NCBI RefSeq assembly: GCF_914484835.1
Contig: NZ_CAJZAR010000039.1
Location: forward strand, 124,001-188,000
DNA from: Paraburkholderia tropica
GTDB taxonomy: Bacteria > Pseudomonadota > Gammaproteobacteria > Burkholderiales > Burkholderiaceae
Length of the DNA stretch: 64,000 nucleotides
Direction of reading: 5' to 3'
Under the pieces are notes generated by a model. That model ran no database searches, was not told the DNA's origin, and saw only the letters and a list, made by a program, of their open reading frames with translations. Position numbers and translations under genes: made by a program. Of this stretch, positions 20,592-30,406 are shown piece by piece. How positions within the stretch are numbered: position 1 is the stretch's first letter; each line of letters begins with the position of its first letter.

Positions 20592-20900
20592 ATGGAAAAA
20601 CGGGTATCGAAAGCGATGTTCAAGGCCAAGGCCTGCGAACTGTTCCGGCAAGTCGAAATGCTCGGCGAAAGCGTGGTGGTCACCGACCGCGGCCAGCCGA
20701 CCATCGAAATACGTCCGTATCGCGCCAAGCGCAAGAGTCCGCTCGACTCGCTGCGCGCGGCGATCGTCCACTGCGATTTCGATCCGCCCGGCGATGCGCC
20801 TGGCGATGCGCCTGGCGATGCGTTGGGCGAGGCCTTGAGCGAAATAGCGGGCGAGGGTGAGCGAGTCGGCACGCGCCGCGCTGTGGCCATCGACACGTAA
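20592..20900 (+). CDS. Antitoxin, Phd/YefM-like
   Basis: 102 residues from ATG 20592. The N-terminal ~50 residues (VSKAMFKAKACELFRQVE, SVVVTDRGQPTIEIRPY) have the Phd/YefM fold pattern that binds DNA and is followed by a toxin-binding tail. The tail carries three tandem PGDA tetrapeptides (residues 66-77) from a 12-bp DNA repeat. Nine bases separate the stop from the PIN-domain gene. It should neutralise the toxin and repress the operon. Confidence 0.85.
   Translation: MEKRVSKAMFKAKACELFRQVEMLGESVVVTDRGQPTIEIRPYRAKRKSPLDSLRAAIVHCDFDPPGDAPGDAPGDALGEALSEIAGEGERVGTRRAVAIDT
20787..20822 (+). repeat. Three tandem 12-bp repeats inside the antitoxin gene
   Basis: The unit CCTGGCGATGCG occurs three times (the first has CCC for CCT), in frame, encoding PGDA x3. 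It probably arose by slippage and could vary in copy number between strains. Confidence 0.9.
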
Positions 20901-20909
20901 GCCACGGCC

Positions 20910-21299
20910 ATGGTCACGCTCGACACTTGCGCGCTGATCTACTGGCTGCGCGGCGACCGTGCGCTGAGCGAGCCCGCGCGCGCGGCCATCGACGGCGCGC
21001 TCGACGGCGGCGAAGTGCTGATCTCCACGATCAGCGTGCTGGAACTGGCGCAATTCGTGGAGAACGGCCGGCTCGCGCTGGCGATGGACACGCGGCGCTG
21101 GCTCGCCACGCTCGCGTCGCTCGAAGGCGTGCGCATGGTGCCCGTCGATACCGCGATCGCGGTGCGCGCCACCACGCTCTCGCCGGAATTGCCGTCGTCG
21201 CAGCGGCTCGTCGCCGCCACCGCGCGCACGCTCGGCGTGCCGCTCGTCACGCCCGACGCACGCGTGCGCGCGCTCACGCATCTCGACACCATCTGGTGA
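20910..21299 (+). CDS. PIN-domain protein, VapC-type toxin with altered active site
   Basis: 129 residues. The N-terminal MVTLDTCALIYWL gives catalytic Asp5, Glu45 lies in SVLELAQF, and Asp116 in LVTPDARV. The third canonical acidic residue, the Asp in the family's DR-IAAT motif, is Gln98 here (SSQRLVAATA). VapC toxins are Mg-dependent ribonucleases that cut tRNA or rRNA. Loss of one metal ligand may weaken or abolish cleavage, unless Glu93 (SPEL) compensates. It is paired with the Phd-like antitoxin 9 bases upstream. Confidence 0.87.
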   Translation: MVTLDTCALIYWLRGDRALSEPARAAIDGALDGGEVLISTISVLELAQFVENGRLALAMDTRRWLATLASLEGVRMVPVDTAIAVRATTLSPELPSSQRLVAATARTLGVPLVTPDARVRALTHLDTIW

Positions 21300-21330
21300 A
21301 AGCCGCGCGAAGCGCCGGCTGAAAACACCA

Positions 21331-21369
21331 ACGGGGCGCCTTATCGCGGATAAGGCGCCCCGTTTTATT
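21331..21369. terminator. Bidirectional terminator between vapC-like and lacI-like genes
   Basis: A perfect 15-bp stem (21331-21345 with 21349-21363, core GGGGCGCCTTATC) with a 3-base loop GCG, followed by TTTTATTT on the plus strand; AAAA precedes it at 21322 for the minus strand. It serves the converging genes. Confidence 0.92.
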
Positions 21370-21417
21370 TACGCGTTCGACTCGCGAAGTCGCTCGCGCC
21401 AATGCTCATGCTCACAT

Positions 21418-22485
21418 TCACGCTTTCGCGCGCTGCTTGCCCGCCCGCCGCGCGGCCTCGGCAGGCCGCCGCGCGACGGCGGGCGCCTGCGCCGTGGACT
21501 GGCGCACCACCAGTTCGGCGGGGAAGGTCGTGCGCTGCGCGACCGCGTCGTTGCCCGCGATCTGCGCGAGCAGCGCATTGACCGCCGAACTCGACATCTG
21601 CTGAAACGGCTGGCGCACCGTGGTCAACGCCGGATGAAACTGCTCGGCCATGGGGATGTCGTCGAAACCGATCACGGAGATGTCGTCGGGCACGCGCAGG
21701 CCCGCTTCGCGCGCGGCCGCGATCGCGCCGAACGCGCTCTGGTCGTTGGCCGTGAAGATGGCCGTGGGCGGATCGGGCAGGTTCACGAGGCCCGTCGCCA
21801 CTTCGAACGCGGTCATCTGCGAAAGATCGCCGGTCACGACGAGTTCGGGATCGAGCGCGATGCCGTGGCGCACGAGCGTGTCGTGATAGCCGCGCTGCCG
21901 GTCGCGCACGCCTTCGATCGCTTCGTCGCCGCCGAGAAACGCAATGCGCTTGTGGCCGAGCGAGACCAGATGCTCGACCGCCATGCGCGCGCCGCCGTAA
22001 TTGTCGACCGACACCGAGGGAAAACGATTGAGCGTGCCGCGTTGATCGACCACCACCACGGGCACGTGCGCGGCCGCGAGCGAGTCGAGACACATGGTCT
22101 CGCGCGGCAGGATCACGAGCAGTCCGTCGGAAAACTGGCGCACGAGCTTGATGAGTTCCTGATGCGCGTGGCTGTCGTCGGACACCGTGTAGACGAGCAC
22201 TTCGCAACCTGCGGCGCGCGCCGCGCGGCCCGCGCCCAGAATCAGTTCGCTCGAAAACTGCGTGTCGAGCGTGGGCGTCATGATGCCGATGATGCCGTTG
22301 CGTCCGCCCGAGAGCTTCTGGGCCGTGCGATTGACGACGTAACCGATGTCGGAGGCGATGCGCAGCACTTCGTCGCGCGTTTCCCGCGACACGCCCGGAC
22401 GCCCGTTGAGCGCGCGCGACGCGGTCATCTGCGACACGCCGGCCAGCCTCGCGACGTCTGCCAGCGTGGGATTTTGCTTGGTCAT
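21418..22485 (-). CDS. LacI-family transcriptional regulator of the second sugar operon
   Basis: 355 residues. The helix-turn-helix ([20 protein letters not shown]) and hinge ([11 protein letters not shown]) are followed by a ligand domain of GntR/LacI type ([20 protein letters not shown]). The C-terminus has a basic Ala/Arg-rich tail of about 30 residues. It is divergent from the binding-protein gene at 22772; the gap contains two inverted repeats suited to a LacI dimer. It probably represses the importer, GH3 enzyme and aldose oxidation genes in the absence of substrate. The effector is unknown. Confidence 0.92.
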   Translation of the reverse strand: MTKQNPTLADVARLAGVSQMTASRALNGRPGVSRETRDEVLRIASDIGYVVNRTAQKLSGGRNGIIGIMTPTLDTQFSSELILGAGRAARAAGCEVLVYTVSDDSHAHQELIKLVRQFSDGLLVILPRETMCLDSLAAAHVPVVVVDQRGTLNRFPSVSVDNYGGARMAVEHLVSLGHKRIAFLGGDEAIEGVRDRQRGYHDTLVRHGIALDPELVVTGDLSQMTAFEVATGLVNLPDPPTAIFTANDQSAFGAIAAAREAGLRVPDDISVIGFDDIPMAEQFHPALTTVRQPFQQMSSSAVNALLAQIAGNDAVAQRTTFPAELVVRQSTAQAPAVARRPAEAARRAGKQRAKA

Positions 22486-22548
22486 GCGACTAGCTTGTTA
22501 TGAAGGAGTGAGGCAGCGCGACCCGAACCGCGATCTGGAGAGATCTTG

Positions 22549-22564
22549 GTAACGCTATCGTTAC
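22549..22564. promoter_or_regulatory. Candidate operator near the lacI-like gene
   Basis: GTAACG-CTAT-CGTTAC has perfect 6-bp arms. It lies 64 bases upstream of the regulator's own start, fitting autoregulation. Confidence 0.65.
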
Positions 22565-22712
22565 AGTGGAAATCATTCTAACAGAACCGCGCAGCCCGAC
22601 AATTCAGGCGCGCACGGGCCGCCTGTCAAGCGTTGTACGGATACGTCGCGCAGACGGCAGCTTGAGGGTTAACACGGTCTGGCGACGGTAGAACGTTATG
22701 ACTACGATCTCG

Positions 22713-22732
22713 TAACGTTAAGGCTAACGTTA
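22713..22732. promoter_or_regulatory. Candidate operator upstream of the second sugar ABC operon
   Basis: TAACGTTA-AGGC-TAACGTTA has perfect 8-bp arms and lies 40 bases before the binding-protein ATG. A partial further copy (AACGTTA-TGAC-TACGATC) precedes it at 22692. The position between promoter and Shine-Dalgarno suits repression. Confidence 0.75.
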
Positions 22733-22771
22733 AACGGTCGCAAACAAAACCAACGACAGGAGACACCCAAG

Positions 22772-24052
22772 ATGGCGTACGCGGCGGTAGCGAAAACGAC
22801 GGGCGCGGCGGTGCTGTTCGCCGCGCTCGCGGCGGCGGGCGTGGTGCACGCGCAGGACGCGAAAGTGATCACGACGTGGGATCAGCAAACGAATGCCAGT
22901 TCCAGCAAGATTCTGCGCGACGCGTCCGATCGCTTCGAGCAGAAAAACCCCGGCTACAAGGTCGAAAACTCGCACATCCTCAACGACGCCTACAAGACCA
23001 AGCTGAAGGTGGCGTTCGGTGCGAACCAGCCGCCGTGCGTGTTCGAGTCATGGGGTGGCGGCACGCTCAACGAATATGTGAAGGCCGGGCAGATCGCCGA
23101 CCTCACGCCGTATCTGCAGAAGGACCCCGCGTATCGCGACCGCTTCCTGCCTGCCTCGTGGAAGGCCGTGACCTTCGACGGCAAGACTTACGGCGTGGCC
23201 GCCGAAAACGCGTCGGCCGCCGTGATCTTCTATAACAAGGACCTCTTCAAGCAGTACGGCCTCAAGCCGCCCGCGACCTGGGAGGAGCTGATGCACGTGG
23301 TGCAGGTGCTCAAGTCGCACGACATCGCGCCGTTCGCGCTCGCCAACAAGAACAAGTGGACGGGCTCGATGTACTACATGTACCTCGTCGACCGCATCGG
23401 CGGCCCTGAGGTCGTGCGCGGCGCGGTGGAGGGCGGCGGCAAGGGCTTCGGCGATCCGGCCTTCGTGGAAGCGGGCAAGTACATTCAGGATCTCGTGAAG
23501 GCCGGCGCGTTCGCGCAGGGCTACAACGGCCTCGACTACGACGTGGGCGCCTCGCGCCGTCTGCTGTATTCGGGCCGCGCGGCCATGGAACTGATGGGCG
23601 GCTGGGAAGCCTCGACCATCGCCAACGAAAACCCCGCGTTCTCGGCCAAACTCGACTTCTTCCCGTTCCCGAGCGTGCCGGGCGGCAAGGGCGATCCGCG
23701 CGACGTGATCGGCACGGTCGGCGACGGCTTCCTGAGCATCTCCAGCGCGTGCAAGTACCCGGACCAGGCATTCAAGCTGATCCAGGCACTCACCGACGAC
23801 GAATCGATGCGCGCGCGCGTGACCGACCACAAGGTGCCGCCGGTCAAGGACGTGGCGATTCCCGATCCGTTCCTCAAGCGCTTGCAGGCGCTCATCGTGC
23901 AAGCGCCGAACGTGCAGCTCTGGTACGACCAGGCGCTGCCGCCGCGTCTGGGCGAGCTGCATAAGGACACGACCCAGGCGCTGTTCGGCCTCTCGGTCAC
24001 GCCGCAGGCCGCCGCGCAGCAAATGGAAGCGGCTTCGAAGTCGGGCGGCTGA
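22772..24052 (+). CDS. Sugar ABC transporter substrate-binding protein
   Basis: 426 residues; ACAGGAGA precedes the ATG. A signal peptide ends near [10 protein letters not shown]. The mature protein is a family 1 solute-binding protein ([47 protein letters not shown]). It delivers a sugar to the permeases at 24133 and 25054. The GH3 glycosidase and aldose dehydrogenase downstream suggest a beta-glucoside or beta-xyloside. There is a single Cys-containing loop ([10 protein letters not shown]). Confidence 0.93.
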   Translation: MAYAAVAKTTGAAVLFAALAAAGVVHAQDAKVITTWDQQTNASSSKILRDASDRFEQKNPGYKVENSHILNDAYKTKLKVAFGANQPPCVFESWGGGTLNEYVKAGQIADLTPYLQKDPAYRDRFLPASWKAVTFDGKTYGVAAENASAAVIFYNKDLFKQYGLKPPATWEELMHVVQVLKSHDIAPFALANKNKWTGSMYYMYLVDRIGGPEVVRGAVEGGGKGFGDPAFVEAGKYIQDLVKAGAFAQGYNGLDYDVGASRRLLYSGRAAMELMGGWEASTIANENPAFSAKLDFFPFPSVPGGKGDPRDVIGTVGDGFLSISSACKYPDQAFKLIQALTDDESMRARVTDHKVPPVKDVAIPDPFLKRLQALIVQAPNVQLWYDQALPPRLGELHKDTTQALFGLSVTPQAAAQQMEAASKSGG

Positions 24053-24092
24053 TCGAAACGATTCGCCATCCTGATCAATCTTTTCATCAAGA

Positions 24093-24121
24093 CCGGTGGG
24101 CGTCCGCGAGGACGCCGCCGG
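24093..24121 (+). other. Intercistronic hairpin after the second binding-protein gene
   Basis: GGCGTCC-GCGA-GGACGCC (24099-24116) is capped by a GNRA tetraloop and extended by CCGG/CCGG (24093-24121). No U-tract. It is positioned like the hairpin at 5871 in the first sugar operon. Confidence 0.65.
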
Positions 24122-24132
24122 CAGGCCTATCC

Positions 24133-25050
24133 GTGAACATCGCACTTTCCGCCGTTCCCGAACGCCGCTTGCGATTCTCCGCGCAGTGGCTCGTCGCCGC
24201 CACCTTTCTCGCGCCCGCGGTGCTGCTGCTCGCCGTGTTCCTGCTGTATCCGCTCGTCTCCAGCCTGCGGCTTTCCTTGCTCGACTGGAACGGCCTCGGC
24301 AGCAATGCGCGCTTCGTGGGGCTCGCCAACTGGGCAAAGCTCGCGCACGATGGCGTGTTCTGGCAATCGCTCGCGAACAACGCGCTGCTCGCGGCCGCGT
24401 CGATCGTGGTCGAACTGCCGATCGCGCTCGCGCTCGCCGTGCTGCTCGAAAAAGCGGGGCGCGGCTTGCGTCTGTTGAAGATTCTCTATTTCCTGCCGCT
24501 GCTGATGTCGAGCGTGGCGATCGGCGTGCTGTTCAAGAACGTCTACGATCCGAACTTCGGCCCGCTCAACGCGGCGCTCCATGCGCTCGGACTCGATGCG
24601 CTCGCACAGGACTGGCTCGGCGATCCGCATCTGTCGCTCGGCTCGACCATCGCCGTGATCTGCTGGCAGAACACGCCGTTCTACATGATCCTGTTTCTCG
24701 CCGGGCTGTCTTCGCTGCCGCAGGAAATCGCCGAAGCCGCGCGCCTCGACGGCGCATCGGAATGGACCATTTTCTGGCGCATCAAGCTGCCACATCTGCA
24801 AGGCACCGTGCGTACCGCCGTGCTGCTCTCCATTCTCGGCTCGCTGCGCTATTTCGATCTGATCTACGTGATGACGGGCGGCGGTCCCGAAGGCTCGTCC
24901 GAACTCATGGCGACCTATATGTACCGCACCGTGTTCAGCTCGTTCCAGCTCGGCTACGGCAGCACCATCGGCTCGGCGATGTTCATCATCGTCTGCGCGG
25001 TGGCGGCTATTTCGCTGCGCTTCACGCGCCGCTACGCAACGGAGGTCTGA
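24133..25050 (+). CDS. Sugar ABC transporter permease, MalF-type
   Basis: 305 residues starting at GTG 24133. Six membrane helices, with the docking loop [20 protein letters not shown] near residues 203-222. It directly follows the stable hairpin. Its stop is three bases before the next permease gene, so the two are translationally coupled. It is one half of the inner-membrane channel of the second importer. Confidence 0.93.
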   Translation: MNIALSAVPERRLRFSAQWLVAATFLAPAVLLLAVFLLYPLVSSLRLSLLDWNGLGSNARFVGLANWAKLAHDGVFWQSLANNALLAAASIVVELPIALALAVLLEKAGRGLRLLKILYFLPLLMSSVAIGVLFKNVYDPNFGPLNAALHALGLDALAQDWLGDPHLSLGSTIAVICWQNTPFYMILFLAGLSSLPQEIAEAARLDGASEWTIFWRIKLPHLQGTVRTAVLLSILGSLRYFDLIYVMTGGGPEGSSELMATYMYRTVFSSFQLGYGSTIGSAMFIIVCAVAAISLRFTRRYATEV

Positions 25051-25053
25051 GCG

Positions 25054-25905
25054 ATGTCGACGCTTCCGCATCAACCGGGGTTCGGCCTGCGCAAGCTCCG
25101 CGTGGGCGTGCCGCTGCTCGCGCTGATCTGGCTGGCCGTCACCACCGTGCCGTTCATCTTCGTGGTGGCCACGAGCCTCAAAACGCAGGACGAAACCTTT
25201 TCCTCGCCGGTCTGGGCCTTGCCGAAGCATCTGTATTTCGGCAATTACGCCGCCGTGCTCGAAGGCCCGTATTTCACCTACTTCCGCAACAGCCTGTTCG
25301 TGGTGGGCGTGTCCGTGGTGCTGATCGTGATCGTGAGCGCTATGGCTGCGTACGCATTCGCGCGGCTGCGCTTCACCTTCAACAAAACGCTGTTCGCGCT
25401 CGTGGTCGCGGGCATGATCGTGCCGCTGCACGCGACGCTCGTGCCGATCTATCTGCTCACGCGCAATCTCGGCCTCTACGACACGCCGTTCGCGCTGCTC
25501 GGACCGTACGTGGCGCTGAGCCTGCCGGTGTCGATCTTCATTCTCACGGAATTCATGCGGCAGATTCCGCGCGAACTCGAAGAGGCCGCGCAACTCGACG
25601 GCTGTGGTCCGTTCGGCATCTTCTGGCGCGTGTTTTTTCCGCTGTCCGGTCCCGGCCTCGCGACGGTGGCGATCTACAACGGCATTGGCCTGTGGAACGA
25701 ATTCATCTTCGCCTACATGCTCACCTCGACCTCCGAGCATCGCACGCTGCCGCTCGCGGTGTGGGATTTTCAGGGCCAGTATTCGTCGAACGTGCCCGCG
25801 ATGCTTGCGGTCGTCACGCTGACTTCGCTGCCGCTGATCGTGGCCTACGCGTTCGGTCAGGAGCGCGTGATCAAGGGCATGATGGCCGGCTCGCTCAAGG
25901 GCTGA
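25054..25905 (+). CDS. Sugar ABC transporter permease, MalG-type
   Basis: 283 residues, six membrane helices, docking loop [20 protein letters not shown] near residues 179-198. GGAGG from the end of the preceding gene acts as ribosome-binding site. It forms the channel with the 24133 product. Confidence 0.93.
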   Translation: MSTLPHQPGFGLRKLRVGVPLLALIWLAVTTVPFIFVVATSLKTQDETFSSPVWALPKHLYFGNYAAVLEGPYFTYFRNSLFVVGVSVVLIVIVSAMAAYAFARLRFTFNKTLFALVVAGMIVPLHATLVPIYLLTRNLGLYDTPFALLGPYVALSLPVSIFILTEFMRQIPRELEEAAQLDGCGPFGIFWRVFFPLSGPGLATVAIYNGIGLWNEFIFAYMLTSTSEHRTLPLAVWDFQGQYSSNVPAMLAVVTLTSLPLIVAYAFGQERVIKGMMAGSLKG

Positions 25906-25942
25906 GCCACGTTTCAAACCGCACTGATACCGACATCACGAC

Positions 25943-27073
25943 ATGGCAAGCATCTCTCTCGCAAACGTACAGAAGTCCTACGCAAATGGTCAGGCGGTGA
26001 TCCGCAACGCGCAGCTCGAAGTCGGCAAGAACGAGTTCTGCGTGTTTCTCGGGCCGTCCGGCTGCGGCAAGTCTACGCTGCTGCGCATGATCGCCGGGCT
26101 CGAATCGATCAGCGACGGCGAATTGCGCATCGACGGCCAGCGCATGAACGACGTCGCGCCCGCGAAGCGCCGCGTGGCGATGGTGTTCCAGAACTACGCG
26201 CTTTATCCGCATATGAGCGTGTACGAGAACATGGCGTTCGGCTTGCGCCAGGCGAAGATCGACAAGGCGGCCATCGACACGAAAGTGCGCCGCGCCGCCG
26301 CCGCGCTGCAACTCGATGCGCTGCTCGAACGCCGTCCCGCGGCGCTCTCGGGCGGCCAGCGTCAGCGCGTGGCGATTGGCCGTGCGATCGTGCGCGAGCC
26401 GGGCGTGTTCCTCTTCGACGAACCGCTGTCGAATCTCGACGCCGCGCTGCGCGTACAGACGCGCACTGAAATTGCGCGCCTGCATCGCGAGTTTCGCGAG
26501 GCGAGCGCCGTGTATGTGACGCACGATCAGGTCGAGGCGATGGCGCTGGCCGACCGCATCGTGCTGCTTCAGGCCGGCAAGGACATGGAGCGGCACGGCA
26601 GCATCGCACAGGTGGGCGCGCCGCTCGATCTCTACCACCATCCCAGGAGCCGTTTCGTGGCCGGTTTCATCGGCTCGCCGAAGATGAACTTCTTCCCCGG
26701 TACGGTCACGGGCGCCGACGAAGGCGGCGTGCACGTGGTGCTGGACAGCGGCGAGCGCGTGCTCGCGCGCGTCGAGCCGGGCCATGCGAATGCTGGCATG
26801 AAGGTGACGCTGGGGATTCGCCCGGAGCACCTGCGTCTCGCCGATGCCGCGCGCAACGAGCCGACGCTCGCGTGCCGCGTGCGCCTCGTCGAGCGCATGG
26901 GCGAGCACAGCTACGTGCATATCGGCCAGCAGCACGCGGACGCACCCACGCTGATCGCCAAGCTGCCCGGCGACAGCGCGCTGGCCTACGACGAGAACGT
27001 CCATCTCGCGCTGCCGCCCGACGCCTGCCATCTGTTCGACGACCGCGACATGGCGTTCAAGCGCATGCATTAA
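25943..27073 (+). CDS. Sugar ABC transporter ATP-binding protein (MalK/UgpC type)
   Basis: 376 residues. Walker A GPSGCGKST at 37-45, LSGGQ at 135-139, Walker B FLFDE at 156-160 and His194 are in register with the paralogue at 3291, so the two ATPases align without gaps over the nucleotide-binding domain. The C-terminal OB-fold regulatory region includes GIRPEHLRL. It is the fourth gene of the second sugar operon. No strong Shine-Dalgarno is seen; translation may depend on coupling. Confidence 0.95.
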   Translation: MASISLANVQKSYANGQAVIRNAQLEVGKNEFCVFLGPSGCGKSTLLRMIAGLESISDGELRIDGQRMNDVAPAKRRVAMVFQNYALYPHMSVYENMAFGLRQAKIDKAAIDTKVRRAAAALQLDALLERRPAALSGGQRQRVAIGRAIVREPGVFLFDEPLSNLDAALRVQTRTEIARLHREFREASAVYVTHDQVEAMALADRIVLLQAGKDMERHGSIAQVGAPLDLYHHPRSRFVAGFIGSPKMNFFPGTVTGADEGGVHVVLDSGERVLARVEPGHANAGMKVTLGIRPEHLRLADAARNEPTLACRVRLVERMGEHSYVHIGQQHADAPTLIAKLPGDSALAYDENVHLALPPDACHLFDDRDMAFKRMH

Positions 27074-27185
27074 TCACGTCGCGCGGCGCTTCGGCAGTCT
27101 GAACACACGCTTGAAAAATAAGCAGGATAACTAACGTGCCGGGACGCGACGCGCGCCTTGCACACGACCCAACAGGAGTGTTGTG

Positions 27186-29588
27186 ATGTCGCTTGACCAT
27201 CAAAGCGAGGTGCCCGTTTACCGCCGCGCTCACGCGCCCACCGAAGCGCGCGTGGCCGACCTGCTCGCGCGCATGACGATCGACGAAAAGATCGCGCAGC
27301 TGCACGCCGTCTGGCTCAAGCTGCGCGCGCATGGCCGTCACGAATGGCGCACCGAGGACTTCGCGCAGCGCGATACGGGTGTGCCGCTCGACACGCTGCT
27401 GCGACACGGGCTCGGTCAGGTGACGCGTCCGCTCGGCACGCATACGGTCGATCCGCAAGAGGGCGTGGAGGCCTTCAACGCGCTGCAACGGCAGATGATC
27501 GAGCAGACGCGCCTGGGCATTCCGGTGATGGCGCACGAGGAATGTCTCGTCGGGCTGATGATCAAGGACGCCACGCTGTTTCCGTCGCCGCTCAATTACG
27601 CGGCCACGTGGAATCCTGCGCTGGTTGGCCGCGTGGGCGAGGTGATCGGCGAACAGGCGCGCTCGATCGGCTGTCATCAAGGGCTCGCGCCTGTGCTCGA
27701 TGTATCGCGCGATCCGCGTTGGGGACGCACCGAGGAAACCTTCGGCGAAGATCCGTATCTGGTGGGCGTGATGGCGTGTCACTACGTGCAGGGCCTGCAA
27801 GGCGAGAAGCGCGACGTGCTCGCCACGCTCAAGCACTTCGTGGCGCACTCGGCCAGCGAAGGCGCGCGCAATCACGCGCCCGTGCACGTCGGCCCGCGCG
27901 AACTCAACGATACGTTCCTGCTGCCGTTCGAGATGGCCGTGAAGCTCGCGCACGCGGGCTCGATCATGCCTGCGTATCACGACATTGACGGCGTGCCGTG
28001 CCACGCGAACCGCGATTTGCTGCAAGGCGTGCTGCGCGATAAATGGGGCTTCGACGGCCTGATCGTCGCGGATTATGCGGCCGTGAATCTGCTCTATACG
28101 CATCACGGCATCGCGCGCGACGCGGCCGACGCCGCCGCGCAGTCGTTCAACGCGGGGCTCGATATCGAGTTGCCGGGCCACGAGTGCGCGCTGCATCTCA
28201 AGGACGCGCTCGCGCGCGGCGAGATCAGCGAAGCGACCATCGATGCAGCAGTGAAGCGCGTGTTGCGCGTGAAGTTCGACATCGGCCTGTTCGAGCAGCC
28301 CTATGCCGATGTCTCGCGCGTGAACGTGCGCAGCGAAGCCGCAAGCGATGTGGCCTACGACGTGGCGCTCGAATCGGTGGTGCTGCTGCGCAACGACGGC
28401 GTGCTGCCGCTCGCGAACGACGGCACGCAGAACGTGGCCGTGATCGGCCCGACCGCCGACGATCCGCTCGCGCTGCTCGCGGGCTACAGCTTCCCCGTGC
28501 ATCTGATCAACAGCGGCGAGAGCGCGCATTCGTCGATGACGACGCCGCTGCACGCGCTGCGCGATGTGCTCGGCGAAGCGCGCGTCAGCTACGCGCCCGG
28601 TTGCGCGATCATCGAAGAACGCCGTGCGGGCGCACCGGTATTTCCGGGCGACGTCTCGCTCGATACGCGCGAAGTCGGCACGCGCGACGCGCTCATCAGC
28701 ACCGACACGTCGCGCATCGCCGCCGCCGTCGAAGCGGCGCGCGCCGCCGATGTTGCGATCGTGTTTGTCGGCGACCTCGCGGGCCTGTTCCAGTCGGGCA
28801 CCGTGGGCGAAGGCTCGGACACGGACAGCCTCGCGCTGCCCGGCGTGCAGCAGGCGCTGCTCGACGCCGTGCTCGCGACCGGCACACCCACCGTCGTCGT
28901 GATGACGGGCGGCCGCCCGTACAACCTCGGCGGTCAGGAGGAGCGCGTCGCCGCGCAGGTGATGGCGTTCGCGCCTGGCGAGAAGGGCGGCGAAGCGCTC
29001 GCGGCGCTGCTCACGGGCCGCGAGAATTTCAGCGCACGCCTGCCGCTTTCCGTGGCGACGAGCGCGGGCGCGGTGCCCTACGTCTACAACCATCGGCTCA
29101 AAAGCGCGGGCACGCCGGTTGCTTGGCACTTCGGTTCGCGCTACCCGTTCGGCTTCGGTCTCGGCTATACGCGCTTCGCTTACGAGGCGCTCGAACTCGC
29201 CGCGTCCGATGCGCCCATCGAAAACGGCACGTTCGAATTGGCGTTCACGGTGAAGAACATCGGCGCGCGCGACGGCGTGGAAGTCGTGCAGATTTATCTG
29301 CGCGACAAGCTGGCGTCGAGTGCGCGTCCGGTGCGTGAATTGAAGGCGTTTTCGCGCGTGACGGTGGCAGCGGGCGGCGCAGCGCGCGTGCAGGTTCGCC
29401 TGCCTGTCGACATGCTGAATTTCACCGATGGACGCGGCGAACGCATCGTCGAGCCCGGCGATTTCGATCTGATGATCGGCAGTTCGAGCCGCGATATTCA
29501 TCTGCAAGCGACGCTCACCGTCACCGGCGATGCGACGCGCACGCTGCCGCGCGACTGGCGCATGACGAGCGACGTGACCGTCGAATAA
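27186..29588 (+). CDS. Glycoside hydrolase family 3 beta-glucosidase/beta-xylosidase
   Basis: 800 residues from ATG 27186 (CAGGAG 8 bases upstream; GTG 27183 is also possible). No signal peptide, so cytoplasmic. GH3 marks: SRDPRWGRTEETFGEDPYLVG-type segment (residues ~178-198), the KHFVAHS substrate-binding Lys-His pair, nucleophile Asp in GLIVADYAAV (~297), the second alpha/beta domain (VAVIGPTADDP) and a C-terminal fibronectin-III-like domain (FTVKNIGARDGVEVVQIYL). It should split the imported beta-glycoside. The XylB/XylC-type genes that follow favour xylosides or glucosides. Confidence 0.92.
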   Translation: MSLDHQSEVPVYRRAHAPTEARVADLLARMTIDEKIAQLHAVWLKLRAHGRHEWRTEDFAQRDTGVPLDTLLRHGLGQVTRPLGTHTVDPQEGVEAFNALQRQMIEQTRLGIPVMAHEECLVGLMIKDATLFPSPLNYAATWNPALVGRVGEVIGEQARSIGCHQGLAPVLDVSRDPRWGRTEETFGEDPYLVGVMACHYVQGLQGEKRDVLATLKHFVAHSASEGARNHAPVHVGPRELNDTFLLPFEMAVKLAHAGSIMPAYHDIDGVPCHANRDLLQGVLRDKWGFDGLIVADYAAVNLLYTHHGIARDAADAAAQSFNAGLDIELPGHECALHLKDALARGEISEATIDAAVKRVLRVKFDIGLFEQPYADVSRVNVRSEAASDVAYDVALESVVLLRNDGVLPLANDGTQNVAVIGPTADDPLALLAGYSFPVHLINSGESAHSSMTTPLHALRDVLGEARVSYAPGCAIIEERRAGAPVFPGDVSLDTREVGTRDALISTDTSRIAAAVEAARAADVAIVFVGDLAGLFQSGTVGEGSDTDSLALPGVQQALLDAVLATGTPTVVVMTGGRPYNLGGQEERVAAQVMAFAPGEKGGEALAALLTGRENFSARLPLSVATSAGAVPYVYNHRLKSAGTPVAWHFGSRYPFGFGLGYTRFAYEALELAASDAPIENGTFELAFTVKNIGARDGVEVVQIYLRDKLASSARPVRELKAFSRVTVAAGGAARVQVRLPVDMLNFTDGRGERIVEPGDFDLMIGSSSRDIHLQATLTVTGDATRTLPRDWRMTSDVTVE

Positions 29589-29638
29589 ACCCCCGCGCGA
29601 CCCTTGACGCAACGATTGAACCGAAAGCGAAATTATCC

Positions 29639-30406
29639 ATGTCTTACGCAATTTATCCGAGCCTGAGCGACAAGGTGGTCGTGATCACGGGCGGCGGCAC
29701 CGGCATCGGCGCCGCGATGGTGGCGGCCTTTAGCGCTCAGGGCGCGTGCGTGCATTTTCTCGACGTGGCCGACGAAGCGTCGCTCGCGCTCGTCGAAGCG
29801 AGCCGCCACACGAAATACGAACCCGTCTACCATCGCTGCGATCTGCGCGATATCGACGCCTTGCAACGCTGTTTCGACGCCATCGCGCAAGCGTCCGGCG
29901 ACGCGCAGATCCTCGTCAATAACGCCGCCAACGACGACCGCCACAGCGTTGGCGACGTGAGCGCCGCTTACTGGGACGACCGTCTCGCCGTGAATCTGCG
30001 CCATCAATTCTTTTGCGCGCAAGCCGTGAGCGAAGGCATGCGCAAGCAGGGCGGCGGCGCGATCATCAATCTCGGTTCGATTTCCTGGCATCTCGCCACG
30101 CCGAATCTCAGCGTCTATATGACGGCCAAAGCGGGCATCGAAGGCCTCACGCGCGGACTCGCGCGCGATCTCGGCGAGCACGGCATACGCGTGAATTGCG
30201 TGATTCCGGGCGCGGTGCGCACGCCGCGCCAGATGAAACTCTGGCAGTCGAGCGAGAGTGAATCGGAATTGCTTGACCAGCAATGTCTGCACGCGCGCAT
30301 CGAACCCGAGCACGTCGCGCGCATGGTGCTCTTTCTCGCGTCCGACGACGCCGCGCGCTGCACGGGCCGCGATTATTTCGTCGATGCCGGATGGTACGGC
30401 GCATGA
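29639..30406 (+). CDS. SDR aldose 1-dehydrogenase (D-xylose dehydrogenase type)
   Basis: 255 residues. NAD(P)-binding GGGTGIG at 18-24, NNAANDD at 94-100, catalytic Ser147/Ser149, Tyr160 and Lys164 (SVYMTAKAG). Overall it closely resembles Caulobacter XylB as I recall it: shared stretches include AIYPSL, NDDRH, AYWD, VNLRH, GSISWHL, KAGIEG and VLFLASDDA. It would oxidise the free aldose to its lactone. Its stop overlaps the next start (ATGA). Sugar specificity (xylose, glucose, arabinose, galactose) cannot be fixed from sequence. Confidence 0.85.
   Translation: MSYAIYPSLSDKVVVITGGGTGIGAAMVAAFSAQGACVHFLDVADEASLALVEASRHTKYEPVYHRCDLRDIDALQRCFDAIAQASGDAQILVNNAANDDRHSVGDVSAAYWDDRLAVNLRHQFFCAQAVSEGMRKQGGGAIINLGSISWHLATPNLSVYMTAKAGIEGLTRGLARDLGEHGIRVNCVIPGAVRTPRQMKLWQSSESESELLDQQCLHARIEPEHVARMVLFLASDDAARCTGRDYFVDAGWYGA

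Noticed and set aside
20787..20822. Possible CRISPR-like repeat
   Set aside because: The units are contiguous 12-mers without spacers and encode PGDA in frame.
27057..29651. 864-codon open frame antisense to the GH3 gene
   Set aside because: Composition is Arg/His-rich with no recognisable domain, and the opposite strand encodes a clear GH3 enzyme.
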